DNA from: Fontibacillus puldeungensis
GTDB taxonomy: Bacteria; Bacillota; Bacilli; Paenibacillales; Paenibacillaceae
Assembly (NCBI RefSeq): GCF_042678945.1
Contig: NZ_JBHTLM010000009.1
Span: 145,774-209,773 of the forward strand
Direction of reading: 5' to 3'
Length of the DNA: 64,000 nt
In this document: positions 9,246 to 17,774 of the stretch, piece after piece
Layout of the letters: each line of letters starts with the position of its first letter
How positions within the stretch are numbered: position 1 is the stretch's first letter
Made by a program: the position numbers and the translations under genes
The notes under the pieces: generated by a model
Told to the model about the DNA's origin: nothing
Seen by the model: only the letters and a program-made list of their open reading frames with translations
Database searches by the model: none

Positions 9246-9931
9246 TTACTTTACGGGATATTACCAAGGTGTACAAAAATGGCCCTCTTGAAGTGCAAGC
9301 TCTCCATCCGCTCAATCTGCAGGTTGAAAAGGGAGAATTCGTGGCAATTATGGGCTCGTCCGGCTCCGGTAAATCAACGCTTATGAACATTATCGGCTGC
9401 CTGGATGTACCTTCGTCCGGCAGCTATGAGTTGGATGGGCAGCAGGTTCAGACGTTGAACGAGGATGAGCTGTCCAAGGTTCGCAACCAGAAGATCGGCT
9501 TTGTGTTTCAGAGTTTCAATTTGCTCGCTCGCCAGACGGTCCTTCAGAACGTGACCCTGCCTATGATGTACGCGGGTATTCCCCGGGAAAAACGGAACGA
9601 GCGGGCGCTCGACCTGCTTGATAAGGTAGGGCTGGGTGAACGGATCAAGCATCGCCCTAACGAGCTTTCCGGCGGCCAGAAGCAGCGGGTAGCTATTGCC
9701 CGTGCTCTAACGATGAATGCACCGATTTTGCTTGCCGACGAACCGACAGGGAACCTGGATACGAAGTCCTCTGTAGAAATTATGGCGTTGTTTCAAGAAA
9801 TTCATGCCGAGGGAACAACGATTGTGCTTGTTACCCATGAACCGGATATTGCGGAGTATGCCGACCGCGTCATCACCTTCGGCGACGGGCATGTCCTGAA
9901 TGACAAGCGTAAAGGAAGTGGGCTGTCATGA
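9242..9931 (+). CDS. yknY: ABC transporter ATP-binding protein, MacB/YknY type
   Basis: 229 aa LolD/MacB-class ATPase. Walker A is GSSGSGKST, the Q-loop lies in FVFQSFNLL, the ABC signature is LSGGQKQRVAIARAL, Walker B is ILLADEPTGNLD and the H-loop is VTHEPD. The TGNLD extension after Walker B marks the MacB/FtsE group, which couples ATP hydrolysis to mechanotransmission rather than classical transport. It overlaps yknX by four bases and yknZ by four bases, so all three subunits are probably made in step. Confidence 0.92.
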   Translation: MITLRDITKVYKNGPLEVQALHPLNLQVEKGEFVAIMGSSGSGKSTLMNIIGCLDVPSSGSYELDGQQVQTLNEDELSKVRNQKIGFVFQSFNLLARQTVLQNVTLPMMYAGIPREKRNERALDLLDKVGLGERIKHRPNELSGGQKQRVAIARALTMNAPILLADEPTGNLDTKSSVEIMALFQEIHAEGTTIVLVTHEPDIAEYADRVITFGDGHVLNDKRKGSGLS

Positions 9932-11127
9932 GCATTTGGGAGAGCATTCTTGTCGCGCTCGACAACCTGCGGATGAACAAGCTCCGCTCCTTCCTGACGA
10001 TGATCGGAATCGTATTCGGCGTTGCCGCCGTGGTGACGGTTGTTTCGATCGGCCAGGCGGGTCAGAGCTCGATTATATCTACCGTATCCACCTATAAAGA
10101 CGGTTACTTTGTCGTTTATCCAAACTACAATGAAGGCGAACCTACAGTTGATACCGATATAAGGCTGCGCGATCTATCGGAAATTCGTAAGCTGCCGGGC
10201 GTACGCTATGTCACTTCTTCCATGTCGTATGGAATGACGAACAAATACCGGAAGGAGACCTTGCGCTTCAGCGTGACCGGTACAACCGCCGAGATGGTGA
10301 AAATGCAGAAGATCGACATGGCTGCCGGGCGTTTTTTCTCCACCCAGGAGGAGAGGTCCCGCCAAAAGGTTATGGTAGTTGATACGAAATACGCGGAAAA
10401 AGTGTTCGGATCAACCAAAGGGGCCGTCGGCAGAAGACTGGTCCTTTCGGGGGGGACGTACCGGATTATCGGTGTCTACAAACCGCAAGAGAGTATCTTG
10501 AGCGGTATGGGCGGCCCGCAGTATACCGGATATGCTCCAATCACATGTATGCCCGAGGATGATAACGGGAACAGCGACCGATTAGGATCGGTGGAAGTGA
10601 TTGCTTCCTCGCCGGACCGGATGGATGAGACGATTAAGGAGATCAAGAAGTGGCTTGCGGATAACAAAAACGCAGACCCAACCGATTATGCGTCGCAAAC
10701 GGCAAAAGAGGCTGAACAGCAGGTAGCGAGTACGTTTTCTATCCTGCAAACGATCATCGGCTCTATTGCCGGGATTTCGCTCCTGGTAGGCGGCATTGGA
10801 GTTATGAATATCATGCTCGTCTCCGTGACCGAACGAACAAGAGAAATCGGGATTCGCAAGGCGATCGGGGCGACACCGGGGACAATTATGCTGCAGTTTA
10901 TGATCGAGGCAGTCATCCTGTCGTTTATCGGCGGGACGCTCGGCGCTCTGCTGGGGCTGCTGGCGGCTTACGTCTTTGCCCTCATATCGGGCTGGCCTTT
11001 CGTCGTTTCCTTATGGGCGATTCTCCTTGCCTTTGGTTTCTCAGCCGCCGTCGGCATATTCTTCGGACTATATCCGGCGAACAAGGCTTCCAAGCTGCAT
11101 CCAATCGAAGCGCTGCGTTACGAATAA
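9928..11127 (+). CDS. yknZ: MacB-type ABC permease, YknZ-like
   Basis: 399 aa with the MacB topology: a first helix near residues 20-45 (preceded by LRMNKLRSFLTMIGIVFG, a family hallmark), a large extracellular MacB-PCD domain (~50-270), then three helices (~275-300, 330-355, 360-385) separated by the conserved MSVTERTREIGIRKAIGA-type loop. ATGA overlap with yknY. A hairpin terminator follows five bases after the stop, closing the yknWXYZ operon. By family, the complex exports or expels a peptide. The B. subtilis counterpart resists SdpC, but no sdp genes are visible in this window. Confidence 0.9.
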   Translation: MSIWESILVALDNLRMNKLRSFLTMIGIVFGVAAVVTVVSIGQAGQSSIISTVSTYKDGYFVVYPNYNEGEPTVDTDIRLRDLSEIRKLPGVRYVTSSMSYGMTNKYRKETLRFSVTGTTAEMVKMQKIDMAAGRFFSTQEERSRQKVMVVDTKYAEKVFGSTKGAVGRRLVLSGGTYRIIGVYKPQESILSGMGGPQYTGYAPITCMPEDDNGNSDRLGSVEVIASSPDRMDETIKEIKKWLADNKNADPTDYASQTAKEAEQQVASTFSILQTIIGSIAGISLLVGGIGVMNIMLVSVTERTREIGIRKAIGATPGTIMLQFMIEAVILSFIGGTLGALLGLLAAYVFALISGWPFVVSLWAILLAFGFSAAVGIFFGLYPANKASKLHPIEALRYE

Positions 11128-11131
11128 AAGC

Positions 11132-11172
11132 ACACCCCGAACCGGATTCGAATATCCGGATCGGGGTGTTTG
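11132..11172 (+). terminator. Terminator of the yknWXYZ operon
   Basis: ACACCCCGAACCGGAT (11132-11147) pairs with ATCCGGATCGGGGTGT (11154-11169) with one mismatch; a T-rich tail follows. The tail is interrupted by G, so efficiency is uncertain. Confidence 0.75.
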
Positions 11173-11367
11173 TTGTTGGAGCTGTGAGTCAATGCCGCGG
11201 GCGTACGCTCGCTCCGTGATGCGTGTGGCAGCGCCCCGTGGTGCACGTGGCAGCCGCTTTGTGATCGCGAGACCCATCTCTATGATCCACATCAGTGTTA
11301 CCAGCCTTCAGACTATATTGCTTCATTCGATGCTTGTCAGTTACGATAGTGTGCCGATAGCACAGCG
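11173..11367 (+). other. Intergenic stretch without recognisable gene
   Basis: Between the ykn terminator and the first four-dyad element. It is relatively GC-rich with a short direct repeat of GTGGCAGC (around 11225 and 11248). I see no reading frame with a ribosome site or a family match. Confidence 0.4.
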
Positions 11368-11556
11368 ACTAACTGCATTTTATACAACTAATCTGCTCCG
11401 TTTTTACGCATCGGAAGAAATAAATGTATAATGTACATCTAAATGGGGGGAATTGGTGAATATCCCGGGTGGTTGGCGCTTTTAGATGCACTTTTTACAA
11501 TTAAATTGCATTTGGAGGCTGAAACAGGCTAAATAGCTGTATTAAATACATTTAAA
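11368..11556. repeat. Four-dyad 189-bp intergenic element, copy A
   Basis: Four 25-bp imperfect palindromes start at 11368, 11419, 11481 and 11532 (spacing 51, 62, 51). Each has 10-bp arms and a 5-bp centre, e.g. TTTAGATGCA / TACAATTAAA at 11481-11505. All fit NNTARNTGYA, N5, TRCANYTANN. The linkers (26, 37, 26 bp) do not resemble those of the other copies. It lies between the convergent 3' ends of yknZ and the 11706 hydrolase gene. No coding sequence overlaps it. Function unknown; see findings. Confidence 0.85.
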
Positions 11557-11705
11557 TGTTGCAACTCTACTATGGACCATTGCGTATTCATCACCATGTA
11601 TCGCTTTCTATTCTTAACTCGGTTTGCGGTCGGTTGGACAGGGATATAGATATCCATCTGTTTGCCCTCTTCTCGCATTCCCCGATCATCATAGGTGCTT
11701 CTTGA

Positions 11706-12569
11706 CTATTCTTGCTTATCCCGGTTCTTCGATGGTTCGCAACCTGCCTTGGAGATTTGAGCAGAAATAAAGGCTAGACTAGCCTGAAGCGCTTGCTCCA
11801 GTTGCGGGGTTGTACCCTTGAAGGGATGAACCGCGCAAAAGGTATGATTGCCGCCGGGAATCTGCACCCAGTCTACATCCGGTCTCAGGCTGATCAGCTT
11901 GGCCGAGCCTTGGCGCAGGTGGGATCCGTCATCGGAGCCTTGAATCAAAATGAGAGGGAATTTCGGGCTATTCTCCAGGCGCTTAAGGATATCGTAGCGA
12001 TCCTTCTGCCGCTCCAAATCCTCGAGAATAACGGCATCCAGCGGCATCTGCTGGTTCGTCCGGCCGTTCAGGACGTAGCTGCGGCCTTTTGCACGTATTT
12101 CTTCTTTTTGCTTTGCTGTAAAAAGATCAAGATTGGTTACTCCGTTCCAGGAAATAACCCCGTTCACCTCGCCCGGATGGTCCAGCGCATAAACGAGACA
12201 GTCACCAGCACCCCGGCTGTGTCCGATTAAAAATAACGGCAGCTCACGGAATCGCTCCTCCCTGCGGAGGTACTGGATTAATGCATCCAGGTCGGCCAGC
12301 TCGCGGTCGTAAGTGTTTACGGCGAACTTTTCGAGCTCGGTGAATTCAAAAGGATCTTCGCCAATCCCGTTATGCGAAAAGTTGAAGGTGATTACCTCGT
12401 GCTTCTGGCTAAGCTGCTCGGCGGCATAGGGGAACATGCCCCAATCCTTGAAGCCCTTATAACCGTGAGCGATGATGATCAGACTGGCAGCAGGGTTTTG
12501 CTGAGCCGAGAAATGGGTGCAGCGCAGCAGCACTCCACTCTCAAGTAGTATTTGAAAATCAGTTGGCAT
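11706..12569 (-). CDS. Alpha/beta hydrolase
   Basis: 287 aa cytoplasmic alpha/beta-hydrolase fold protein. Visible elements: an oxyanion-hole strand (LIIIAHGYKGFKDWG, ~30-45), the nucleophile elbow GHSRGAG (Ser about residue 120), an acid region around QGSDDGSH (~232), and the catalytic His in PGGNHTF (~258). It resembles predicted dienelactone-hydrolase or acyl-esterase type proteins. Substrate cannot be read from sequence. It is monocistronic and convergent with the ykn operon across the first four-dyad element. Confidence 0.82.
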   Translation of the reverse strand: MPTDFQILLESGVLLRCTHFSAQQNPAASLIIIAHGYKGFKDWGMFPYAAEQLSQKHEVITFNFSHNGIGEDPFEFTELEKFAVNTYDRELADLDALIQYLRREERFRELPLFLIGHSRGAGDCLVYALDHPGEVNGVISWNGVTNLDLFTAKQKEEIRAKGRSYVLNGRTNQQMPLDAVILEDLERQKDRYDILKRLENSPKFPLILIQGSDDGSHLRQGSAKLISLRPDVDWVQIPGGNHTFCAVHPFKGTTPQLEQALQASLAFISAQISKAGCEPSKNRDKQE

Positions 12570-12797
12570 ATATCATCATCCTTTCAGACTTAGTTACGCT
12601 TGTTGGTATTATCATAAGTATAGCACAGGAAAATCCAGTAGCTGGAAAAGGGTTGACTCTATCTCCAACCATCTCCACCTTGGCAGGACTCGCTTCACCT
12701 TCACTTCCCTGTTACAATGTGATTGGCGGTTATGTGGCTGCCACGGCTGCCTTAGTATTCATTAGAGTTCCGTGTAAAAAGAAAGAAGGAGATGGCG

Positions 12798-13184
12798 TTG
12801 ATTTACGGAATCGGGCATGACATCGTGGAGATCGAGCGGATCAGCCGACTGCTGGGCGGAGACACCGGCGACAAGCTGATGCGGCGTATTTTAACGCCCG
12901 CTGAGTGGGAACTGCCGGGAAGAACAGCAAGGCCGGCGGAGTTTCTGGCGGGGCGCTTTGCAGCCAAGGAGGCTGTGAGCAAAGCGTTTGGCTGTGGAAT
13001 TGGCCGCATTCTCGGATTTTCCGATATGGAGATTGTGCCGGATGCAAACGGCAAGCCGTCGGTTCGGTTATCGGGGGAAGCGTGGCAACGGCTCGGCATA
13101 CTGGAGCCTAAGCATTATGCCATCCATCTTAGCATTACACACGAGCGACAATTGGCCTCCGCTTTTGCGGTGGTGGAACGATAG
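12798..13184 (+). CDS. acpS: Holo-[acyl-carrier-protein] synthase
   Basis: Transfers 4'-phosphopantetheine from CoA to ACP. The N-terminus IYGIGHDIVEIERI contains the metal-binding Asp, and FLAGRFAAKEAVSKAFG is the conserved Mg/CoA motif; SITHERQLASAFAVVE closes the fold. I prefer TTG 12798 as start because AAGGAGA (12786-12792) then lies six bases upstream and the protein begins like other AcpS (M-I-Y-G-I-G). ATG 12792 would overlap the ribosome site. The product is ~128 aa, about the usual length of 120-ish. mutY follows 25 bases downstream, probably co-transcribed. Confidence 0.95.
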   Translation: MIYGIGHDIVEIERISRLLGGDTGDKLMRRILTPAEWELPGRTARPAEFLAGRFAAKEAVSKAFGCGIGRILGFSDMEIVPDANGKPSVRLSGEAWQRLGILEPKHYAIHLSITHERQLASAFAVVER

Positions 13185-13209
13185 TTTATTTGGATAAAAG
13201 GAGATCAAG

Positions 13210-14427
13210 ATGCAGGATAGCAAGGAGCTCTGGCAGAGCAAGCTTTTTTTCAGTACGGAGCTGCTTCAGTGGTATGAACGCTCCAAGAGGGACCTGCCTT
13301 GGCGCAGGCACCGCGACCCTTATTATATTTGGATTTCGGAAATTATGCTGCAGCAGACGCGTGTCGATACAGTGATTCCTTATTTTCAACGGTTTATCGA
13401 GCGGTTCCCGACGATTCAGGATTTGGCCGAGGCACCGGAGGAAGACGTGCTGAAATGCTGGGAGGGGCTCGGGTATTATTCAAGAGCCCGCAACCTGCAG
13501 GCGGCAGCGCGCCAGGTCGTTGAGCGGCATGGCGGCGCCGTGCCGGACAACAAGGCGGAGGTCGCCGCCTTGAAGGGGGTCGGCCCGTACACGACAGGGG
13601 CGATCATGAGCATTGCCTTTAACCGCCCCGAGCCGGCGGTCGACGGCAATGTCATGCGGGTGTTGTCGCGGTATTTTCTGATTGAGGAAGATATCATGAA
13701 GACCGCGACACGCACCCTCATGGAGGAGCTGGCGACAGAGCTGATCCCCGAAGGGCGGGCCTCCGATTTCAATCAGGCGCTGATGGAGCTGGGTGCATTG
13801 GTATGCACCCCAAAATCCCCGCAATGCCTGATTTGCCCGGTCATGGCCCGCTGCGCCGGGCGGCTTGAGGGCGCGGAGGAGCGGTTGCCGGTGAAGAGCA
13901 AGGCTAAGCCGCCGCGGCCGGAGTACCGGCTCGTCGCCCTCGTTGAGGGCGACGGAGAGAACGCCGGGCGCGTGCTGGTGCGCCGGCGCCCGGACACGGG
14001 GCTGCTCGCACGAATGTGGGAGCTGCCCCACATCCCGGCCGACGCCGCCCCTGGCGAAGGCGCCGGGCTGCCGGACGGTCCGGCGATGGATCGCCTGACC
14101 GCGGCGCTCGTCGAAGCCGGGCCCGGCGTGATGGCCCGGCCGGTAGGGCCTTTCCTGAACGCGGAGCACACGTTCAGTCACATCCACTGGAATCTCCGCG
14201 TGTTCCGGTTTAGCGCGGAGAATGCCCCGGCGGCGAAGGGCGGAGGCGCCGTTCTCGCCGCCGTCGCCGAATCCGCCGCGGCCTATGACGCGGGGAGCGG
14301 CGCAGCCTCGACGTCTGCCGCTGAGCCGCTCGTAGAGTACCGCTGGATTACTAGAGAAGATATGGACAGCCTGGCGTTTCCGAACGTCTTTTTACGGATA
14401 TTGAACCGGCATTTTGAGGAAGCATAA
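13210..14427 (+). CDS. mutY: A/G-specific adenine DNA glycosylase
   Basis: 405 aa base-excision repair enzyme removing A opposite 8-oxoG. Present: LPWRRHRDPYYIWISEIMLQQTRV (N-terminal catalytic helices), the helix-hairpin-helix LKGVGPYTTGAI with the catalytic region VDGNVMRVLSR, the [4Fe-4S] ligands C-X6-C-X2-C-X5-C (CTPKSPQC...CPVMARC), and a C-terminal Nudix-like 8-oxoG-recognition domain. The 3' half is unusually GC-rich and codes an Ala/Gly-rich insert near residues 340-375 just before LVEYRWITREDM. AAAGGAG supports ATG 13210. Oxidative-damage repair is the established family role. Confidence 0.95.
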   Translation: MQDSKELWQSKLFFSTELLQWYERSKRDLPWRRHRDPYYIWISEIMLQQTRVDTVIPYFQRFIERFPTIQDLAEAPEEDVLKCWEGLGYYSRARNLQAAARQVVERHGGAVPDNKAEVAALKGVGPYTTGAIMSIAFNRPEPAVDGNVMRVLSRYFLIEEDIMKTATRTLMEELATELIPEGRASDFNQALMELGALVCTPKSPQCLICPVMARCAGRLEGAEERLPVKSKAKPPRPEYRLVALVEGDGENAGRVLVRRRPDTGLLARMWELPHIPADAAPGEGAGLPDGPAMDRLTAALVEAGPGVMARPVGPFLNAEHTFSHIHWNLRVFRFSAENAPAAKGGGAVLAAVAESAAAYDAGSGAASTSAAEPLVEYRWITREDMDSLAFPNVFLRILNRHFEEA

Positions 14428-14440
14428 GCGAAAACGCCGA

Positions 14441-14478
14441 AACCGCACTTGGGTATCGTACCTGGGTGCGGTTTTTTT
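14441..14478 (+). terminator. Intrinsic terminator of acpS-mutY
   Basis: AACCGCAC (14441-14448) pairs with GTGCGGTT (14466-14473); an inner GGT/ACC pair extends it and a run of seven T follows. Confidence 0.9.
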
Positions 14479-14688
14479 AGTCCGTTTGCGGAGGCAATAT
14501 CATCTGTATACCCGTCTTGTTTCTTTAATGGTATATTTATACATAGCCTCAACTTCCTTAGATCCGGCGTCGGATCTTGAATTCAGCCGGCCAAAGCGTT
14601 ATGAAAAGCGCACATCGGAAGAATACGCTTCGGGTACAGAAATGCCGATTTTTTGAACTCGCACTATAAGTAAAGGAGTGATCGAATC

Positions 14689-15576
14689 GTGAAATTGGCC
14701 GGAGCGGGAGAAGCTATCCCCAGAGAAAAAGTTGTGCTGGACAAAAGGTACCCTTTTTTCATCGCGGAAACGATCGGAGTCAATGCCCACTACCAGAAGC
14801 TGCATTGGCATGACGTGTTGGAGATCAACTACATCAAATCCGGCTGCGGACACTATATCATCAACGGCAAAACGTTCGAATTCCGGCAAGGGGACATCCT
14901 TTTGATCAATTCCAACGATTTGCACTGCGCGTATGAATTGCGGGACCTGGTCATTCTGGTCATCGAATTCGATATGTCCTGGTTCGCGGGCAGTCTCCGG
15001 TACGACCCCGAAATCCTCGCCCCCTTCAAAGATATGGGCATCCGCTTCACCAATCTCCTGAACAGGAATTCGCCGTATATCGACGAGCTGCGCACCCTGC
15101 TTGAATCCATGCAGGAGGAACATGAACGGGAGCAGCGTTCCTATGTTTCCATGGTCCACGCCTCGCTGCTGCGCTTCCTGTCCTGCGTGAACCGCCACTT
15201 TCGCTCGGACGAGGCAAGCAGGTCCAGGGCGGAAATCGGTTCTATGCAGTTGGAAAAGATGCGCCGGGTCATCCACGCCATGGAGGAAAGGTTAGCCCAT
15301 CCCTGGACCTTGGAGGAACTGGCCTCGTCCGCTTATCTCAGCCCGTCCCGCTTCAGCGATATTTTTCGCCGGGCCGTCGGCACACCCCCGCTGGAATACC
15401 TCATCCAACTGCGTTTGGAACAGGCGCTAATGCTGCTGGAAACGTCGCCGCTGAAAATCAGTGACATCGCCATGGAATGCGGTTTTCGCAGCCTGTCCAA
15501 CTTCAACCATTTATTTCGGAAGCATTTCGGTATGTCTCCCAAACACGCCCGAATTCGCAACAAATCAAATCCTTGA
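14689..15576 (+). CDS. AraC-family transcriptional regulator with cupin sensor
   Basis: 295 aa. The N-terminal half is a cupin-like sugar-binding domain (HWHDVLEINYIKSGCGHYIINGKTFEFRQGDILLIN, ~40-85). The C-terminal ~100 residues carry two helix-turn-helix motifs of the AraC/XylS type: LEELASSAYLSPSRFSDIFRR and ISDIAMECGFRSLSNFNHLFRKHFGMSPKHAR. GTG 14689 follows AAAGGAGTG. It precedes the sugar ABC operon on the same strand and is the probable activator of that operon; binding sites are not proven. Confidence 0.9.
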   Translation: MKLAGAGEAIPREKVVLDKRYPFFIAETIGVNAHYQKLHWHDVLEINYIKSGCGHYIINGKTFEFRQGDILLINSNDLHCAYELRDLVILVIEFDMSWFAGSLRYDPEILAPFKDMGIRFTNLLNRNSPYIDELRTLLESMQEEHEREQRSYVSMVHASLLRFLSCVNRHFRSDEASRSRAEIGSMQLEKMRRVIHAMEERLAHPWTLEELASSAYLSPSRFSDIFRRAVGTPPLEYLIQLRLEQALMLLETSPLKISDIAMECGFRSLSNFNHLFRKHFGMSPKHARIRNKSNP

Positions 15577-15610
15577 TCCCACCCTGTTCGTTTTGCACAA
15601 TTCCATGAAA

Positions 15611-15626
15611 GTAACATGAATGTTAC
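15611..15626. promoter_or_regulatory. Perfect palindrome upstream of the sugar ABC operon
   Basis: GTAACAT, two bases, ATGTTAC: 7-bp perfect arms, between the AraC regulator and the first permease. Candidate operator. AraC proteins usually bind direct repeats, so the binding protein is uncertain. Confidence 0.4.
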
Positions 15627-15844
15627 ACGAAAAGTTTCAAAAAGAACAATTTTTCTTAAAATTTTAAATTTACAGTAAAATATCGTCAGTTTTCAGACGT
15701 TTAACGGGAGAAATTCCCTGTATAAGCCTATAAAATAATTGGCAAATGGCAGATAACCTTACGCAGTCGTAACAATTCGGCCGCGTAGGAGCTGTAAAGG
15801 GGGGAACGCCGCTGCAAACAGGCATTCGCAGGGAACGAAAAGGA

Positions 15845-16786
15845 GTGAAGAACCTCGGTCGCAAATCCGAATCCAAACCCAAGCTATTCACAAAGCTTTC
15901 CAGACAGTGGGATGTTCAGCTGATGGTCGTGCCGGCGCTGTTATTTATCGTCGTATTCAGTTACATCCCGATGTACGGAGTGCTGATGGCTTTCCAGGAC
16001 TACAGCATTTTCCAAGGCTTTCTGAAAAGTCCCTGGGTTGGCTTCAAGCATTTCGAAATGTTTTTCCAGGCCCCCGAATTTTGGAGCATCATCCGAAACA
16101 CACTGGTTATCAGCCTGCTGAAGCTGGCGGTGGGGTTCCCTGCTCCGATCCTTTTGGCGTTGATGCTGAATGAGGTAAGAAATCGGACGTTCAAGCGAAC
16201 CGTCCAAACGATCAGCTATTTGCCGCACTTCATTTCTTGGGTCATCGTCTCCGGGTTCGTCACTTCGCTCCTGTCCACCGACAACGGTAGTTTGAACTTG
16301 GCGCTGCAAGAGCTTAACCTGATCGGCGATCCCATCAATTTTTTATCGATTCCGGAGTATTTCTGGACCATCCTGGTGACGACAGGGGTTTGGAAGGAGA
16401 TCGGCTTTTCCTCTATTGTCTATCTGGCCGCCATCGCCGGCGTTGATCCTCAGCTTTACGAAGCGGCGGCCATGGACGGCGCAAGCCGACTGCGGCAAAT
16501 GTTTTTCATCACCCTGCCTTCGATCATGCCGGTCATCATCGTGTTTATGATTTTGAACATCGGCAATCTGCTGAACGCAGGATTCGAAGACATTTTATTG
16601 CTTGGTTCCAATCCGGTCCTGCGGGACGTGGCGGACGTAATCGATACCTACGTGTACCGCGTGGGGATTCAGAACACCAGATACTCTTACGCTACCGCCG
16701 TCGGACTGTTTAAGGGCGTGCTCAGCGTAGCGCTGCTCGCCGCCGCCAATTATGCGGCTCGCCGGTCCGGAAACAGCTTATGGTAG
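15845..16786 (+). CDS. Sugar ABC transporter permease (LplB-type)
   Basis: Membrane subunit of a CUT1-type carbohydrate importer; about 313 aa with six helices (~30-50, 95-120, 130-155, 180-205, 235-260, 285-305). The EAA loop is YEAAAMDGASRLRQMFFITLPSI. The start is uncertain: GTG 15845 overlaps AAGGAG, whereas an in-frame CTG at 15812, seven bases after GGGGGGAA, would give a basic N-terminal extension like that of other LplB proteins. It is the first gene of the import operon with the second permease and lipoprotein downstream. Confidence 0.9.
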   Translation: MKNLGRKSESKPKLFTKLSRQWDVQLMVVPALLFIVVFSYIPMYGVLMAFQDYSIFQGFLKSPWVGFKHFEMFFQAPEFWSIIRNTLVISLLKLAVGFPAPILLALMLNEVRNRTFKRTVQTISYLPHFISWVIVSGFVTSLLSTDNGSLNLALQELNLIGDPINFLSIPEYFWTILVTTGVWKEIGFSSIVYLAAIAGVDPQLYEAAAMDGASRLRQMFFITLPSIMPVIIVFMILNIGNLLNAGFEDILLLGSNPVLRDVADVIDTYVYRVGIQNTRYSYATAVGLFKGVLSVALLAAANYAARRSGNSLW

Positions 16787-16822
16787 CTCTCGTATTCCGT
16801 ATATTGAAGAGAGGGAAGACAT

Positions 16823-17716
16823 ATGAAGCTGACTTTGGGTGACAAAACGCTTTCCACGGTTATTTACGCCTTGCTGATCGTGCTGGGTTTCGCCGCATTT
16901 TACCCGTTCTGGAACGCGGCCGTCATTTCCTTCAACAGCGGAAGCGATACCATGCGCGGCGGCATCACCTTTTGGCCGCGCGCGTTCACCTTGGAGAACT
17001 ATGCCGTCGTCTTCAGGGACGAACGGCTGGTGGGCGGGTTCGCGGTATCCGTGCTGAGAACGGCCGTTGGCACGCTGTTGTCCATTTTAGCCATGGCCAT
17101 TTTTGCTTACGGCATGACCAAAAGCTGGCTTGTGGGGCGGAAATTTTACATGGTTGTCTGCATCGTCACGATGTTTTTCAGCGGCGGCCTGATTCCCACC
17201 TACTTGCTGATTCGCGAATTGAGGATGATTGACACGTTTTGGGTGATGGTCATTCCCGGACTGATCAGCGTGTGGAACATGATCATTTTCCGTACCTTTT
17301 TCAAAGGGATGCCAGCGGGGCTGGAGGAGTCCGCCCGCATCGACGGCTGTTCGAATTGGGGGGTGTTCTTCCGGATCATCCTGCCTCTTTCCGGGCCGGT
17401 GCTTGCGACCTTGTCCCTGTTTACCGCCGTGTACCATTGGAACGACTGGTTTACTCCCAGCATTTATATCTCCAACGTTGATCTGCTGCCGATTCAAACC
17501 AAACTGCAGCAGATTCTGAATTCGAACATCATGATGGAGCAGATGTCCCAGATGGACTCCACAGCTGCGAGCCATTTGAACCGGATGAAGACGGTGACGA
17601 CCAAATCGCTGTCCATGGCGACGATGATGGTAGCTACGGTGCCGATTTTATGTGTGTATCCGTTCGTGCAGAAGTATTTTGTGAAAGGCGTCATGATCGG
17701 ATCTTTAAAGGAGTAG
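16823..17716 (+). CDS. Sugar ABC transporter permease (LplC/YtcP-type)
   Basis: 297 aa second permease of the CUT1 importer. It has six hydrophobic segments and the EAA motif in LEESARIDGCSNWGVFFRIILPLSGP. The family C-terminus (VVTTKSL-like MKTVTTKSLSMATMMVATVPIL...YVQKYFVKGVMIGSLKE) is intact: residues ~250-297 hold FVQKYFVKGVMIGSLKE. It lies 36 bases after the first permease and 58 bases before the binding lipoprotein. Together with 15845 it would form the translocation heterodimer. No ATPase gene is present here, as is common for Bacillota that share one MsmX-type ATPase. Confidence 0.92.
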   Translation: MKLTLGDKTLSTVIYALLIVLGFAAFYPFWNAAVISFNSGSDTMRGGITFWPRAFTLENYAVVFRDERLVGGFAVSVLRTAVGTLLSILAMAIFAYGMTKSWLVGRKFYMVVCIVTMFFSGGLIPTYLLIRELRMIDTFWVMVIPGLISVWNMIIFRTFFKGMPAGLEESARIDGCSNWGVFFRIILPLSGPVLATLSLFTAVYHWNDWFTPSIYISNVDLLPIQTKLQQILNSNIMMEQMSQMDSTAASHLNRMKTVTTKSLSMATMMVATVPILCVYPFVQKYFVKGVMIGSLKE

Positions 17717-17754
17717 CCCTTGGGTTTGAAAGGGTCACGACGGCTAGTTCCGAG

Positions 17755-17768
17755 AAAAAAAGGGGGGG
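17755..17768 (+). promoter_or_regulatory. A7-G7 tract forming the ribosome binding site of the sugar lipoprotein
   Basis: Seven A (17755-17761) then seven G (17762-17768), ending six bases before ATG 17775. The G-run is the only Shine-Dalgarno-like sequence for the gene, so length changes in it could tune translation. Confidence 0.6.
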
Positions 17769-17774
17769 TCCTGC

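Noticed and set aside
12563..12820. Hydrophobic 85-aa open frame between the hydrolase and acpS
   Set aside because: No ribosome site, begins inside the minus-strand hydrolase start and ends inside acpS in another frame.
13480..14187. 235-aa minus-strand frame over mutY
   Set aside because: Antisense shadow of a GC-rich gene; the plus-strand MutY motifs are complete.
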